A DNA stretch of 64,000 nt from Nonomuraea solani (GTDB lineage Bacteria; Actinomycetota; Actinomycetes; Streptosporangiales; Streptosporangiaceae): the NCBI RefSeq assembly GCF_900108335.1, contig NZ_FNVT01000009.1, forward strand, positions 1-64,000, in the 5' to 3' direction. Shown one piece after another: positions 1 to 8,048 of this stretch (the first letter of the stretch is position 1; every line of letters begins with the position of its first letter). The notes under the pieces are model-generated. The model ran no database searches. It was not told the origin of the DNA and saw only the letters and a list, made by a program, of their open reading frames with translations. The translations under genes and the position numbers were made by a program.

Positions 1-1220
1 TCGGGGAGCGGGAGGTTGAAGGGGCCCCACGTCCAGGTGAAGGTGCGCCCGAACAGGGTGTGCTCGGCGAAGTAGAGCGCCAGGTTGGCGATGACGCCCA
101 CCACCGAGGCGGTGATGCCGGTCAGCGCCGCGCTGATGGCCGCGTTGTGCCGCAGCTTTTCGACGTACGGGGCGCCGAGAAAGATGAACAGGAAGCACGG
201 CACGAACGTCACCCACGTGGTCAGCAACGCTCCCAGCAGCGCGCCGCCCCACGGCGTCAGCAGTCCGGGGTCGCGGTAGGCACCGAGGAAGGCGACGAAC
301 TGCACCACCATGATGAGCGGGCCCGGCGTGCTCTCGGCCAGCGCCAGGCCGCGCACCATCTCCCCCGGGCTCAGCCAGCCGTAGACCTCCACGGCCCGCT
401 GGGCGACGAACGCCAGCACCGCGTACGCGCCGCCGAAGGTGACCACCGCCGTGCCGGAGAAGAACAACCCCTGGGTGGTGAACACGCTGTCCGTGCCGAG
501 GAACAGCGCCACCGCGGCCACCGGCAGCCACCAGACGGCCAGCCCGACGGCGAGGATCTTGATCGCCGACCGCCGGCTGGGCTGGGCGTGGTGCAGCGCG
601 TCGTCGGGGATCAGCGGGGCCGGGCCGCCGTCGCCGCCGTGCCCGTCGCTCTTCGTGAGGACCTGCGGGGCCAGCCGGTGCGCCGTCCAGCCGATGAGCG
701 CGGCGACGGCGATCACGATCGGGAACGGCACCCCGAACAGCGCCAGCGCGCCGAAGGCGGCCACCGCGACGGCAACGAACAGCGGGTGGGTCAGCGAGCG
801 CCTGGCGACCCGGATGACGGCCTGGGCGACGATCGCCAGCACCGCCGGGGCGATCCCGGCGAACAAGGCGGTCACCACACCGGTGTCCTGCCACACGATG
901 TAGACGGCCGACAGGGCGAGCAGCGCGAGCATGCCGGGCAGCACGAACAACGTGCCGGCGACCAGCCCGCCACGGGTGCCGTTCAGCAGCCAGCCCACGT
1001 AGATGGCCAACTGCTGGGCTTCGGGTCCGGGCAGCAGCATGCAGTAGTTGAGGGCGTGGTTGAAACGCTGCTGGCCGATCCAGCGCTTCTCCTCCACCAG
1101 GGTGCGCTGCATGACGGCTATCTGCCCGGCCGGGCCGCCGAACGTCTGCAGCGAGATGCCGAACCACGCCCGCACGGCCTCCCGGAACGGGATCACGTCG
1201 CGGGTCGCTTCAGCGGTCAT
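1..1220 (-). CDS. chrA: Chromate transporter ChrA, 5' part (gene runs off the window)
   Basis: This is an inner-membrane CHR-family transporter that exports chromate. The reading frame is open on the minus strand from an ATG at 1218-1220 to the first base of the window, so about 406 N-terminal residues are present and the 3' end lies outside. It starts MTAEATRDVIPFREAVRAWF. The CHR signature FGGPAGQIAVMH appears near residue 27, followed by LLPGPEAQQLAIYVGW and a second CHR half with LAESTPGPLIMVVQFVAF, so this is the long two-domain form. Many hydrophobic segments alternate with short loops. The start codon overlaps the stop of a short upstream ORF by 4 nt (ATGA), so translation is probably coupled to that relic regulator. 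Family assignment is firm; chromate as the substrate is inferred from the family. Confidence 0.9.
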   Translation of the reverse strand, partial: MTAEATRDVIPFREAVRAWFGISLQTFGGPAGQIAVMQRTLVEEKRWIGQQRFNHALNYCMLLPGPEAQQLAIYVGWLLNGTRGGLVAGTLFVLPGMLALLALSAVYIVWQDTGVVTALFAGIAPAVLAIVAQAVIRVARRSLTHPLFVAVAVAAFGALALFGVPFPIVIAVAALIGWTAHRLAPQVLTKSDGHGGDGGPAPLIPDDALHHAQPSRRSAIKILAVGLAVWWLPVAAVALFLGTDSVFTTQGLFFSGTAVVTFGGAYAVLAFVAQRAVEVYGWLSPGEMVRGLALAESTPGPLIMVVQFVAFLGAYRDPGLLTPWGGALLGALLTTWVTFVPCFLFIFLGAPYVEKLRHNAAISAALTGITASVVGVIANLALYFAEHTLFGRTFTWTWGPFNLPLP

Positions 1221-1540
1221 GGCAGCCTCTCAGCGGGCGGGCGCACACAGCCCCCATGGTCGCACGGCCTCAGCCGGCGGTCGCTCGGGTACCGGCCGGC
1301 GAGACGGCGCAGGTGCGCGAGGAGTTCCGGCGGCCCGGTGACGTCGAATTCCGAGCCGAGCAGGCCCAGGTGGACGCCGAGTGTCTCGACCGTGTCCGCA
1401 CCGGTGTGCAGAGCGTGCTGACCCGGCGCCGCAGCCGCGACGGTCCGCCCGCTCATCCCGAGACGCTCGGAGAGTCCGGCGCCGGTCCAGTCGCGTGAGG
1501 TTTGCAGAAGGGAGAGCAGCCGCAGGAGTATGCGCTTCAA
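1217..1540 (-). pseudogene. Internally deleted YafY/DeoR-type WYL regulator (107 codons left)
   Basis: The first 35 or so codons (TTG start) encode the beginning of a winged HTH of the YafY type, including LLRLLSLLQTSRDWTG and ERLGMSGRTV. The frame then jumps straight into what reads as the extreme C-terminus of a WYL-domain protein: GADTVETLGVHLGLLGSEFD, then PPELLAHLRRLAGRY. Intact relatives are about 310-330 residues, so some 200 residues, covering the second half of the wing and nearly all of the WYL ligand domain, are missing. The junction is in frame at about residue 36. The remaining ORF ends in a 4-nt overlap with chrA. It could survive only as a translational leader for chrA; it cannot be a working ligand-responsive repressor. 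Confidence 0.7.
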
Positions 1541-1690
1541 CGTCTGGCTGATGAAAACCGCAAAATGTCCTGTGATTGCCCTGGAGTCGACTTCGGATTA
1601 CTAGACAATCATGCGGAGAAGCGGTGAACGCCGGCAACTTCACCTAGGGCGCCATTGTCAGGTAGGCGTCTTCATCGGGAGGTTAGTTTG

Positions 1691-2227
1691 ATGATCGAGC
1701 TTCGTCGGCCGGCAATCGTGGTCATGGTGGCACTGGCCATGATGTTCTGCCTGGCATCGCCCGCACGCGCTGGGATCGGCGTCGGCTCCTGGGTGAGCAG
1801 CCCTCAGCCGCTGTACCAGTGTCCGGCCACCTACTGCAACCAGGGCCAGGCCTATCCGGGCAACGACCTGGCGAACGTCTGTTATACGGCGAGTGGCGGG
1901 CATTTCTGGGACCTGGTCTTCAATCGAGCCAACGGCCATACCGGATTCATCCCGGAACCGAACCTGGGAGCCGGCTCCCCCAGGTCATCCCAGCCATGTT
2001 CCACCGTGCCGCACGGGGGCCGGGTCCTTAGGGATCAGCCGATGTATCAATGTCCGGCCACCCATTGCAACCAGGGTCAGGCGTACGTCGGCAACGACAT
2101 TGCCTTCATGTGCTCCGTGCGTGCCGGAGGAGTGACTTGGGCGTGGGCTTTCAACCACGGCAACGGGCACGAGGGGTTCATGAACAGCTACTACGACCAC
2201 ACCGGGGGCCCGCTCCCTACTTGTTGA
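1691..2227 (+). CDS. Small secreted protein with two SH3-like repeats
   Basis: This is a 178-residue exported protein of unknown function. The ATG at 1691 is chosen because GGGAGG lies 8 nt upstream. An N-terminal signal peptide (hydrophobic stretch IVVMVALAMMFCLASPARA) ends in an AxA site near residue 27. The mature part consists of two copies of a unit of about 45 residues. Each contains LYQCPATYCNQGQAYPGND or MYQCPATHCNQGQAYVGND, an internal Cys, and a closing N-x-x-NGH-x-GFI/M motif. The spacing resembles bacterial SH3-type wall-binding domains, with conserved Cys pairs that probably form disulfides outside the cell. No enzymatic domain is visible. It is followed by a perfect hairpin terminator. 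Nothing links it functionally to its neighbours. Confidence 0.75.
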   Translation: MIELRRPAIVVMVALAMMFCLASPARAGIGVGSWVSSPQPLYQCPATYCNQGQAYPGNDLANVCYTASGGHFWDLVFNRANGHTGFIPEPNLGAGSPRSSQPCSTVPHGGRVLRDQPMYQCPATHCNQGQAYVGNDIAFMCSVRAGGVTWAWAFNHGNGHEGFMNSYYDHTGGPLPTC

Positions 2228-2255
2228 GCCACCCGCGCTCCTGGCGTGCTCGCGG

Positions 2256-2276
2256 TGATCCCGCGAAGCGGGATCA
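2256..2276 (+). terminator. Hairpin terminator after the SH3-like gene
   Basis: A perfect 9-bp stem (TGATCCCGC / GCGGGATCA) closes a GAA loop 28 nt after the stop codon at 2227. There is no T-run, as is common in actinomycetes. Confidence 0.6.
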
Positions 2277-2465
2277 TGACGTGTGGCCGCGATGGCAGTA
2301 ACCGAACCGTCAGTGGCGCCACTTGGCCGGCAACCGGCGCCCTGCCGCAGCCGTTGAGAGACCACATGCCAGGGGCTTCTAGGCTCGCGGGATCGAAGAC
2401 GCCTTCTCAAGATTCCCCGGCCATGAGGAGCGGAACCGTCCTGATGGCACGGGAGGGTTCACGAC

Positions 2466-2597
2466 ATGACCGAGATCCGCGAATTCCGCATCGACATCCC
2501 GCAGGCGGACCTGGACGACCTGGCCCGGGTCCGCTGGAGCGACGAGTTGCCCGACGCCGGCACCGACCACGGCGTCCCACAGCAGTACCCCGCCAGG
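2466..2597 (+). pseudogene. Epoxide hydrolase N-terminal relic (EHN domain)
   Basis: The ATG is preceded by GAGGG. The first 40 or so codons read as the start of an epoxide-hydrolase EHN domain: [30 protein letters not shown] and DHGVPQQY. Homology then stops abruptly at about 2585-2597, where the 3' end of the convergent gene at 2600-3007 begins. The frame stays open by chance through the antisense of that gene, but the alpha/beta-hydrolase core (about 330 residues) is absent. A deletion has therefore removed nearly all of the gene. Also, the normal L-x-x-RLxxTRW segment is shortened to DLARVRW, a further sign of decay. Confidence 0.65.
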
Positions 2598-2599
2598 GG

Positions 2600-3007
2600 T
2601 CAGGCGGCGTCGAGGGCTTCGGTGATCTTGCGGGTCATGTCGGCCAGGGTCGGGCTGGGCGGGCCCTGGTGGGGGCGGGTGGCCGCTTCGATGGCGACCA
2701 GGACGGTGCGGCGGAAGTTGTCGGCTTCCGCCGGGTCCTGCCGCTTGAGCAGGCCCATGGACGCGGTCAGGGCCGGCAGGACCTGGTCGGCGATCGCGGC
2801 CACGGACGCGTTGTCGAGTTTCATGTCCTTGGGGTATTCGGCGAGCACGTGCCCGACCGGGCCGGTGGCCGAAGCCAGGGCGATGGAGCCCTCGGTGGCG
2901 GCCTTGTGCGGCTTGCCGGCGGCGTCGGCGGCGGCCATCAGCGAGATGGCGCCCCAGGCGGCGGTGCGCAGGGTGGTCTTGTCCTGGTCGGTGAAGGTAA
3001 TCGTCAT
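2600..3007 (-). CDS. Conserved-type hypothetical protein, 135 aa, helical
   Basis: I do not recognise this small soluble protein. It has no signal peptide or membrane segment and is rich in Ala, Thr and Asp. It looks helical throughout, for example [20 protein letters not shown], then a segment ending [10 protein letters not shown] strong ribosome binding site (AAGGAG) lies 11 nt before the ATG at 3005-3007. The gene is 25 nt downstream of the serine hydrolase on the same strand, so the two are probably co-transcribed. Its stop nearly touches the relic epoxide hydrolase on the other strand. A short DUF-type protein associated with the hydrolase is a guess only. Confidence 0.6.
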   Translation of the reverse strand: MTITFTDQDKTTLRTAAWGAISLMAAADAAGKPHKAATEGSIALASATGPVGHVLAEYPKDMKLDNASVAAIADQVLPALTASMGLLKRQDPAEADNFRRTVLVAIEAATRPHQGPPSPTLADMTRKITEALDAA

Positions 3008-3032
3008 GATGGTGTGCTCCTTCGAAAGCGTG

Positions 3033-4271
3033 TTAGTTGTCGAGGGCCTGGTAGAGCGTGGTCCAGAAGTCGTTGATGAGGTGCACCGGGTCGGGCACGG
3101 AGGTGCCGACCTGGGTGAGCAGGATGCCGACGAGTCCGTTGGCGGGGTCGGCGTAGGTGGAGGTGCCGCTGCCGCCGTCCCAGCCGAACTGGCCCAGGGG
3201 CGCGTAGTCGCCCACGTAGGTGCGCACCGCCATGCCCAGGCCCCAGCCGCCGTGCTGGCCCTGGCCGAAGGAGATGTGCACGTTGTTGACGGCCAGGGCG
3301 TGCCTGGCGGCCGCTTGTTCGGGAGTGAGCCGGTTGGTGGTCATCAGCTCGACGGCGGGCCGGGACAGGATCCGCCGGCCCTGGTGGGTGCCGCCGTTGA
3401 GCAGCATCCGGAAGTAGGCGTGGTAGTCGTCGGCGGTGGAGGACATTCCGCCGCCGCCTGACTGGAAGGCCGGGGGCGCGCTGTGCCGGCCGCCTTCGGC
3501 CTCGTCCCAGATGAGGTATTCGCCGGTCTGCGGGTCGGGGGCGTACAGCGGCGGCAGCCGGTCGAGTTTGCCGGCGGGCACGTGGAAGCCGGTGTCCTTC
3601 ATGCCGAGCGGGTCCAGAATGCGCTCGCGCAGGAACGTCTCGAACGGCTGGCCGCTGACCCGGGCGACCAGCACGCCGAGCAGGTCGTTGCCGATGTGGT
3701 ACTGCCACTGCTCGCCGGGCTGGTGCATCAGCGGCAGCGCGCCCAGGCGGCGCATCCATTCGTCCGGCTCGGGCTGCGGTTCGGCGCCGGCGGGGGTGAG
3801 GTTCTGCTCGAAGACCGCGCCCATGATCGGGGTGCCCAGCGCGGTGAAGTCCATGCCGAGCCCGAAGGTGCAGGTCAGCACGTCCCGTACGGTGATCGGC
3901 CGCCGGGCCGGCACGGTGTCGTCCAGCGGGCCGTCGATCCGCTTGAGCACCTTGCGGTCGGCCAGCTCCGGCAGCCATCCGTCCACCGGGTCGTCCAGCC
4001 GCAGCCGGCACTCGTCCAGCAGCACCATCGCCGCCGCCATCGACAGCGGCTTGGAGGTGGAGGCCATCCGGAAGATCGTGTCCCGCCGCATCGGCGCGCC
4101 GCCCTCGCGGCGCATCGTGCCCATCACCTCGACGTGCGTCTCATCGCCCCGGCTGATCAGCGCGACCAGGCCGGGGATCTTCTTCGACTCGACGTGCCGG
4201 GCCAGCAGGTCGCGCACCCGGCGCAGCCCCGTCGCGGTGAAACCCTTGCTGTTGTGTTCGTGGTTCGCCAT
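3033..4271 (-). CDS. Beta-lactamase-fold serine hydrolase (class C / EstB type)
   Basis: This 412-residue protein of the beta-lactamase superfamily is probably a cytosolic esterase or peptidase rather than a true beta-lactamase, since it has no signal peptide. The SxxK catalytic motif is S71-T-S-K74 within [10 protein letters not shown]. The second motif is Y191-H-I-G-N, the Tyr-based element of EstB-like esterases and class C enzymes. The C-terminal region has [15 protein letters not shown] and [13 protein letters not shown], matching the glycine-rich third motif with the usual KTG replaced by a G-G-S-G form. The ATG at 4269-4271 lies just downstream of the LAL regulator's stop at 4317 on the same strand, so the regulator, this gene and the 135-aa gene may form one operon. 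Confidence 0.85.
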   Translation of the reverse strand: MANHEHNSKGFTATGLRRVRDLLARHVESKKIPGLVALISRGDETHVEVMGTMRREGGAPMRRDTIFRMASTSKPLSMAAAMVLLDECRLRLDDPVDGWLPELADRKVLKRIDGPLDDTVPARRPITVRDVLTCTFGLGMDFTALGTPIMGAVFEQNLTPAGAEPQPEPDEWMRRLGALPLMHQPGEQWQYHIGNDLLGVLVARVSGQPFETFLRERILDPLGMKDTGFHVPAGKLDRLPPLYAPDPQTGEYLIWDEAEGGRHSAPPAFQSGGGGMSSTADDYHAYFRMLLNGGTHQGRRILSRPAVELMTTNRLTPEQAAARHALAVNNVHISFGQGQHGGWGLGMAVRTYVGDYAPLGQFGWDGGSGTSTYADPANGLVGILLTQVGTSVPDPVHLINDFWTTLYQALDN

Positions 4272-4316
4272 GCCGAGAACGCTAGGCAGTGGGCCAGGTG
4301 GGCCGAATCTGTCGCG

Positions 4317-7025
4317 TTACCGAAGATCCATGCGGGCGAGTTCGTGGCGGGAGGCCACTCCGAGCTTGGGATACGCCTTGTACAGGTGATGACTGACGGT
4401 ACGAGGGCTCAGGAACATCTGCGCGGCGATGTCGCGGTTGCTCATGCCCGCGGCGGCCAGCCGTACGACCTGCAGTTCTTGCGGGGTGAGCTGCGCCAGT
4501 AAGTCAAGCGTCTGCTCGCGGGCCGGCGGGGTCTCGCCGGTGGCCCGCAGCTCGGACGACGCCCGCTCGGCCCAGAGGGTGGCGCCCAGGCGGAGGAAGA
4601 TGTCCAGCGCGGCGCGGAAGTGCGGGCGGGACTCGGCGCGGCGGCGGCCGCGCCGCAGATGTTCGCCGTAGAGCAGCTCCGTCCTGGCCTGCTCGAAGGG
4701 CACCACGCTGAGCCCGTGCAGCTGTACGGCCTGCGCGAACAGCCGCTCAGCCGCCTCACCCTCGGCGAGGAGCGCCTGGCAGCGCAGGGCGATGGCGGTG
4801 ATCCACGGCTGCTCCGCCATCCGCGCCCACGCGGCCAGGCGCGCGCACGGCTCGGCGGCCAGGTCGGGCTGCCCGGCGCGGACGGCCGCCTCGACGTAAC
4901 TCGCGTGGTGGGCGTAGGTGCGGTTCATGGCGAACAGGCTGCCCGAGGCCTCCTCCGCGCTCCACTGCACCCTCTTCAGGATGTCGTCGTAGCGGCCCAC
5001 GCTGAGGTCGAGGAGATCACGGGCGTCCAGGCACTCGGTCCCGCTCTCCGTGATGCCGTGGCGCAGGATGTCGTCGGTGAGCTCGTCGCATCGCGCCTCG
5101 TCGCCCTGGATCGCCGCCAGGCAGGCCAGCAGCCCGGCCAGGTGCCTGCCGTAGTGGGTTCGCGCCGTGTCCTGGGCGATCTGCAGCCCTTCTGACGCGG
5201 TGACCGCCACGTCCCGATACCGCCCGAGGATCAGCTGGGCACGGCCCAGATAGAGCAACGCCTTCGGGAGCACGCCGATGGCGCCCTGGGCGCGGCAGTC
5301 CCGCACGATGGCGACGGCGTCGTCGTGAGCCGCCTCGACATCGGCCACCCAGAGCAGCCACGAGTGCAAGATCAGCCGCTCTCGCGGACCGCGCTCCAGA
5401 TCGCCCTTCACCGTGTCGGCGAGTCCGAGCAGGGGCGCGGTATCGTCGTCGGCCAACTGCGCGATCGCGGCCGTCACGCCGGCCAGAAGGGGATCGGCCG
5501 ACTGCGCCGAGGTGCGCGCGGCCAGGTCGGTGATGGCGGGCAGGTCGCCTTCCGACCACACGGAGGCGACGGCGTTGAGGAACAGGAACGCGGCCTCGCC
5601 GGGCGCCTCCTCGGCGATCCGGCCGGCCACCTGAGCCAGCTCCACGGCCTGCGCGCCGTGTTCCTGCTCCTGGGCGATGGTGATCCGCATCCTGGCCAGG
5701 CGCGCCAGGGCGCCCGGCCGGCTGGTGGAGGCGACGGTCTGCTCGTCCAGGGCGGTGGCGAGCTGGGTCTGACCGGCGTCCGCCGCGGCCTCGGCGGCGC
5801 GGGCCAGCCGCTCCGCCCGCCGTTCCGGGTCGGCGGTGAGCTTCGCGGCGCGCTGGTAGGCGACGGAGACGGCGGTGTGCCCACCGCGTACGGAGGCCTC
5901 CTCCGCGATGCGCTCCAGGTCGGTCGCGAGGTCCTCGTCGGGGCCGAGCGCGGCGGCGCTCAGGTGCCAGGTGCGGCGATCCAGATCGCCGCGCGCGCCG
6001 TGCACGTTGGCCAGAGCCCGATGTACGGCGAGCCGCCTGGTGACCGTCGCCTCCCGGTACGCGGCCGACCGCACCAGAGGATGGCGGAAGGTGAGGCGGC
6101 CGTCCACGAACCCGATCAGGCCGCTCACCTCCACCGGCTCAAGGTCGTCGAGCCCGATCCCGAGGAACTCCCCCGCGGCCAGGACCACGTCCAGCCCGCC
6201 GCTCTCCTCCGCGGCGGCGATCAGCACCAGCAGCCGCGACCCGGCGGGCAGCGCGCGCACCCGCTGGGCGAACTGCTCCTCCAACCGGCCGGACAACTGC
6301 TGGCCGCCCATCTGGAAGGCCTCGACGGGCAGCTCGCCCGCCCGCTGCGCCGGGGTCAGCGCGCCCGGCAGTTCGAGCAGGGCGAGGGGGTTGCCCTGGG
6401 CTTCGTCCAGGATCTGGTCGCGTACGTGTGGCGCCAGGCCCGCCGAGTGCTCGGCCAGCAGGGCGGCGCTGGCCGTACCGGAAAGGCCGTGCAGCCGCAG
6501 GTCGCGCAGGCCGGGCGCGCTGAACGGCACGCCGTCGCGGACCGCGAAGATCATCGCGATGCCTTCCGCGTCGAGGCGTCTGCTGGCGAACAGCAGCGCG
6601 TCCGCGGACGCCTGGTCCAGCCACTGCGCGTCGTCGATCACGCACAGCAGCGGCCGGTCCTCGGCCAGCTCGCTGAGCAGCGACAGGGTGGCGAGCCCGA
6701 CCATGAACCGCTCGGCGGGCCGGGCGTCGGTCAGCCCGAACATCCCGCGCAGCGCAGCCGCCTGCAGCGGCGGCAGGGCGGTGAGCCGGTCGGCGAACGA
6801 GCCGAGCAGCAGGTGCAACCCGGCGAAGGCCAGCCCGGCCTCGGTCTCCACGCCCACGCCGCGCAGGATCCGCATGTCGGTGGCGGCGTTCTCCGCGTAG
6901 TTCAGCAGCGCGCTCTTGCCGATGCCCGCCTCGCCGCGGACCACGACGGCTCCGCTGCGCCCGGCGCCGGCCTGGAGGAGCAACTGGTCGATGACCGCGC
7001 GCTCGGCCTCGCGTCCGTGGAGCAA
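4317..7025 (-). CDS. LAL-family LuxR transcriptional regulator (AAA ATPase + GerE HTH), 902 aa
   Basis: This is a large ATP-binding regulator of the LAL class. The N-terminal AAA_16 domain has Walker A GEAGIGKSALL near residue 32 and Walker B LLCVIDDAQWLDQ near residue 127. A long alpha-helical, TPR-like middle follows (about 350-820). The last 65 residues are a LuxR/GerE DNA-binding domain: LTPQELQVVRLAAAGMSNRD, then SPRTVSHHLYKAYPKLGV. The start is TTG at 7023-7025, supported by AAGGAG six nt upstream. It diverges from the alpha/beta hydrolase at 7107 across an 81-bp gap, the usual place for autoregulation. LAL proteins often control adjacent catabolic or secondary-metabolite genes. The neighbouring hydrolases are the natural candidates, but no target is proven. 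Confidence 0.9.
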   Translation of the reverse strand: MLHGREAERAVIDQLLLQAGAGRSGAVVVRGEAGIGKSALLNYAENAATDMRILRGVGVETEAGLAFAGLHLLLGSFADRLTALPPLQAAALRGMFGLTDARPAERFMVGLATLSLLSELAEDRPLLCVIDDAQWLDQASADALLFASRRLDAEGIAMIFAVRDGVPFSAPGLRDLRLHGLSGTASAALLAEHSAGLAPHVRDQILDEAQGNPLALLELPGALTPAQRAGELPVEAFQMGGQQLSGRLEEQFAQRVRALPAGSRLLVLIAAAEESGGLDVVLAAGEFLGIGLDDLEPVEVSGLIGFVDGRLTFRHPLVRSAAYREATVTRRLAVHRALANVHGARGDLDRRTWHLSAAALGPDEDLATDLERIAEEASVRGGHTAVSVAYQRAAKLTADPERRAERLARAAEAAADAGQTQLATALDEQTVASTSRPGALARLARMRITIAQEQEHGAQAVELAQVAGRIAEEAPGEAAFLFLNAVASVWSEGDLPAITDLAARTSAQSADPLLAGVTAAIAQLADDDTAPLLGLADTVKGDLERGPRERLILHSWLLWVADVEAAHDDAVAIVRDCRAQGAIGVLPKALLYLGRAQLILGRYRDVAVTASEGLQIAQDTARTHYGRHLAGLLACLAAIQGDEARCDELTDDILRHGITESGTECLDARDLLDLSVGRYDDILKRVQWSAEEASGSLFAMNRTYAHHASYVEAAVRAGQPDLAAEPCARLAAWARMAEQPWITAIALRCQALLAEGEAAERLFAQAVQLHGLSVVPFEQARTELLYGEHLRRGRRRAESRPHFRAALDIFLRLGATLWAERASSELRATGETPPAREQTLDLLAQLTPQELQVVRLAAAGMSNRDIAAQMFLSPRTVSHHLYKAYPKLGVASRHELARMDLR

Positions 7026-7106
7026 CGGATCTCCTTACTGATGGGCCAACGCCAGTCTTGTTACTGATTCGGACCTGCAGGGACATAGCCTAGCGTCGTA
7101 CGCTCA

Positions 7107-7895
7107 ATGAGCATTTATTACGAAAAGCGTGGCAGTGGACCGATCCTGGTGATCTCCCAGAGCGGTGAGGGCGACGCCGGGCGCAGCGTCGACCTCGTCG
7201 ACCGGCTCGCCGACGACTACACCGTGGTCACCTACGACCGGCGCGGACTGTCGCGCAGCGCCATGGACGGGCGGGTGGCCGGTGTCACGGTGACGGAGCA
7301 CGCCGACGATCTCCACCACCTGCTGACCGAGCTCACCGATCAGCCTGTACGCGTGCTCGGCAGCGGCATCGGCGCGGTCATCGGGCTGCACCTGGCGATC
7401 GGTCACCCGGCGCAGGTCGGTCTGCTCGTCGCCCATGAGCCGGCCGCGCCGTCGCTGCTGCCCGGCGAAGAGCGCCTGGGCTACGAGCGCGAGCTGGCCG
7501 AGATCCAGGAGATCCACCGGCGGGACGGCGTGGCGGCCGCGCTCAAGGCCGTCGCCAGATCGGCCGGCGTCGACCTGTCCCACGCGGGCGCGGAATCCGG
7601 CCTGACGCCGCAGCCGCTGACGCCGCGGCGGGTGGTCAATTTCGGCTTCCTCATCGAGCACGACTTCACCGCGCTGAGCCGTGACACCGTCGACCACGCG
7701 GCGCTGCGGGACACGACGGTCCGCATCGTGCCCGCGCACGGCCGGGCGACGCCGCGCACCGCCTTCGCCTACCGGTGCGCCGTCGAGCTGGCGGCCCTGC
7801 TCGGCAGAGACCTCACCGAGTTCCCCGGGGGGCACGACGGTGACACGACCCACCCGCGCGCGTACGCGGCCCACCTGCTCGAAGTGCTCGACTGA
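7107..7895 (+). CDS. Alpha/beta-hydrolase-fold protein lacking the nucleophile serine
   Basis: A 262-residue alpha/beta hydrolase of the epoxide-hydrolase/haloperoxidase-like group. The fold is clear: an early strand with GPILVISQSGEGDAGRS, the YDRRGLSRS motif near residue 47, an elbow VRVLGSGIGAVIGLHLA near residue 92, and a C-terminal PGGHDGD that would place the catalytic His. The elbow reads G-S-G-I-G. In the normal G-x-S-x-G pattern the third position is the nucleophile, and here it is Gly. The protein may therefore be a non-catalytic binder, or use another residue. It diverges from the LAL regulator, whose target it may be. No good Shine-Dalgarno precedes the ATG, so translation may start from a very short leader. 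Confidence 0.75.
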   Translation: MSIYYEKRGSGPILVISQSGEGDAGRSVDLVDRLADDYTVVTYDRRGLSRSAMDGRVAGVTVTEHADDLHHLLTELTDQPVRVLGSGIGAVIGLHLAIGHPAQVGLLVAHEPAAPSLLPGEERLGYERELAEIQEIHRRDGVAAALKAVARSAGVDLSHAGAESGLTPQPLTPRRVVNFGFLIEHDFTALSRDTVDHAALRDTTVRIVPAHGRATPRTAFAYRCAVELAALLGRDLTEFPGGHDGDTTHPRAYAAHLLEVLD

Positions 7896-8048
7896 TCGTG
7901 GCCCGGGGCCGTGCGCACCGCCGGTCTCCGGCTCCCTGGACACCATCGTCGGCGCGGGTGACGGGCTCCGTACCGTCTCGATCATCGACCTGCTTCCCGA
8001 AAGCCACGTCTGGGCGGACCACCAGCTCGACGCCGATGAGGACGCGCG

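Noticed and set aside
60-1421. Long plus-strand ORF of 453 codons across the chrA region
   Set aside because: Composition is dominated by R, G, H, Q and D, as in antisense shadows of GC-rich genes. The minus strand encodes a clear ChrA protein over the same bases.
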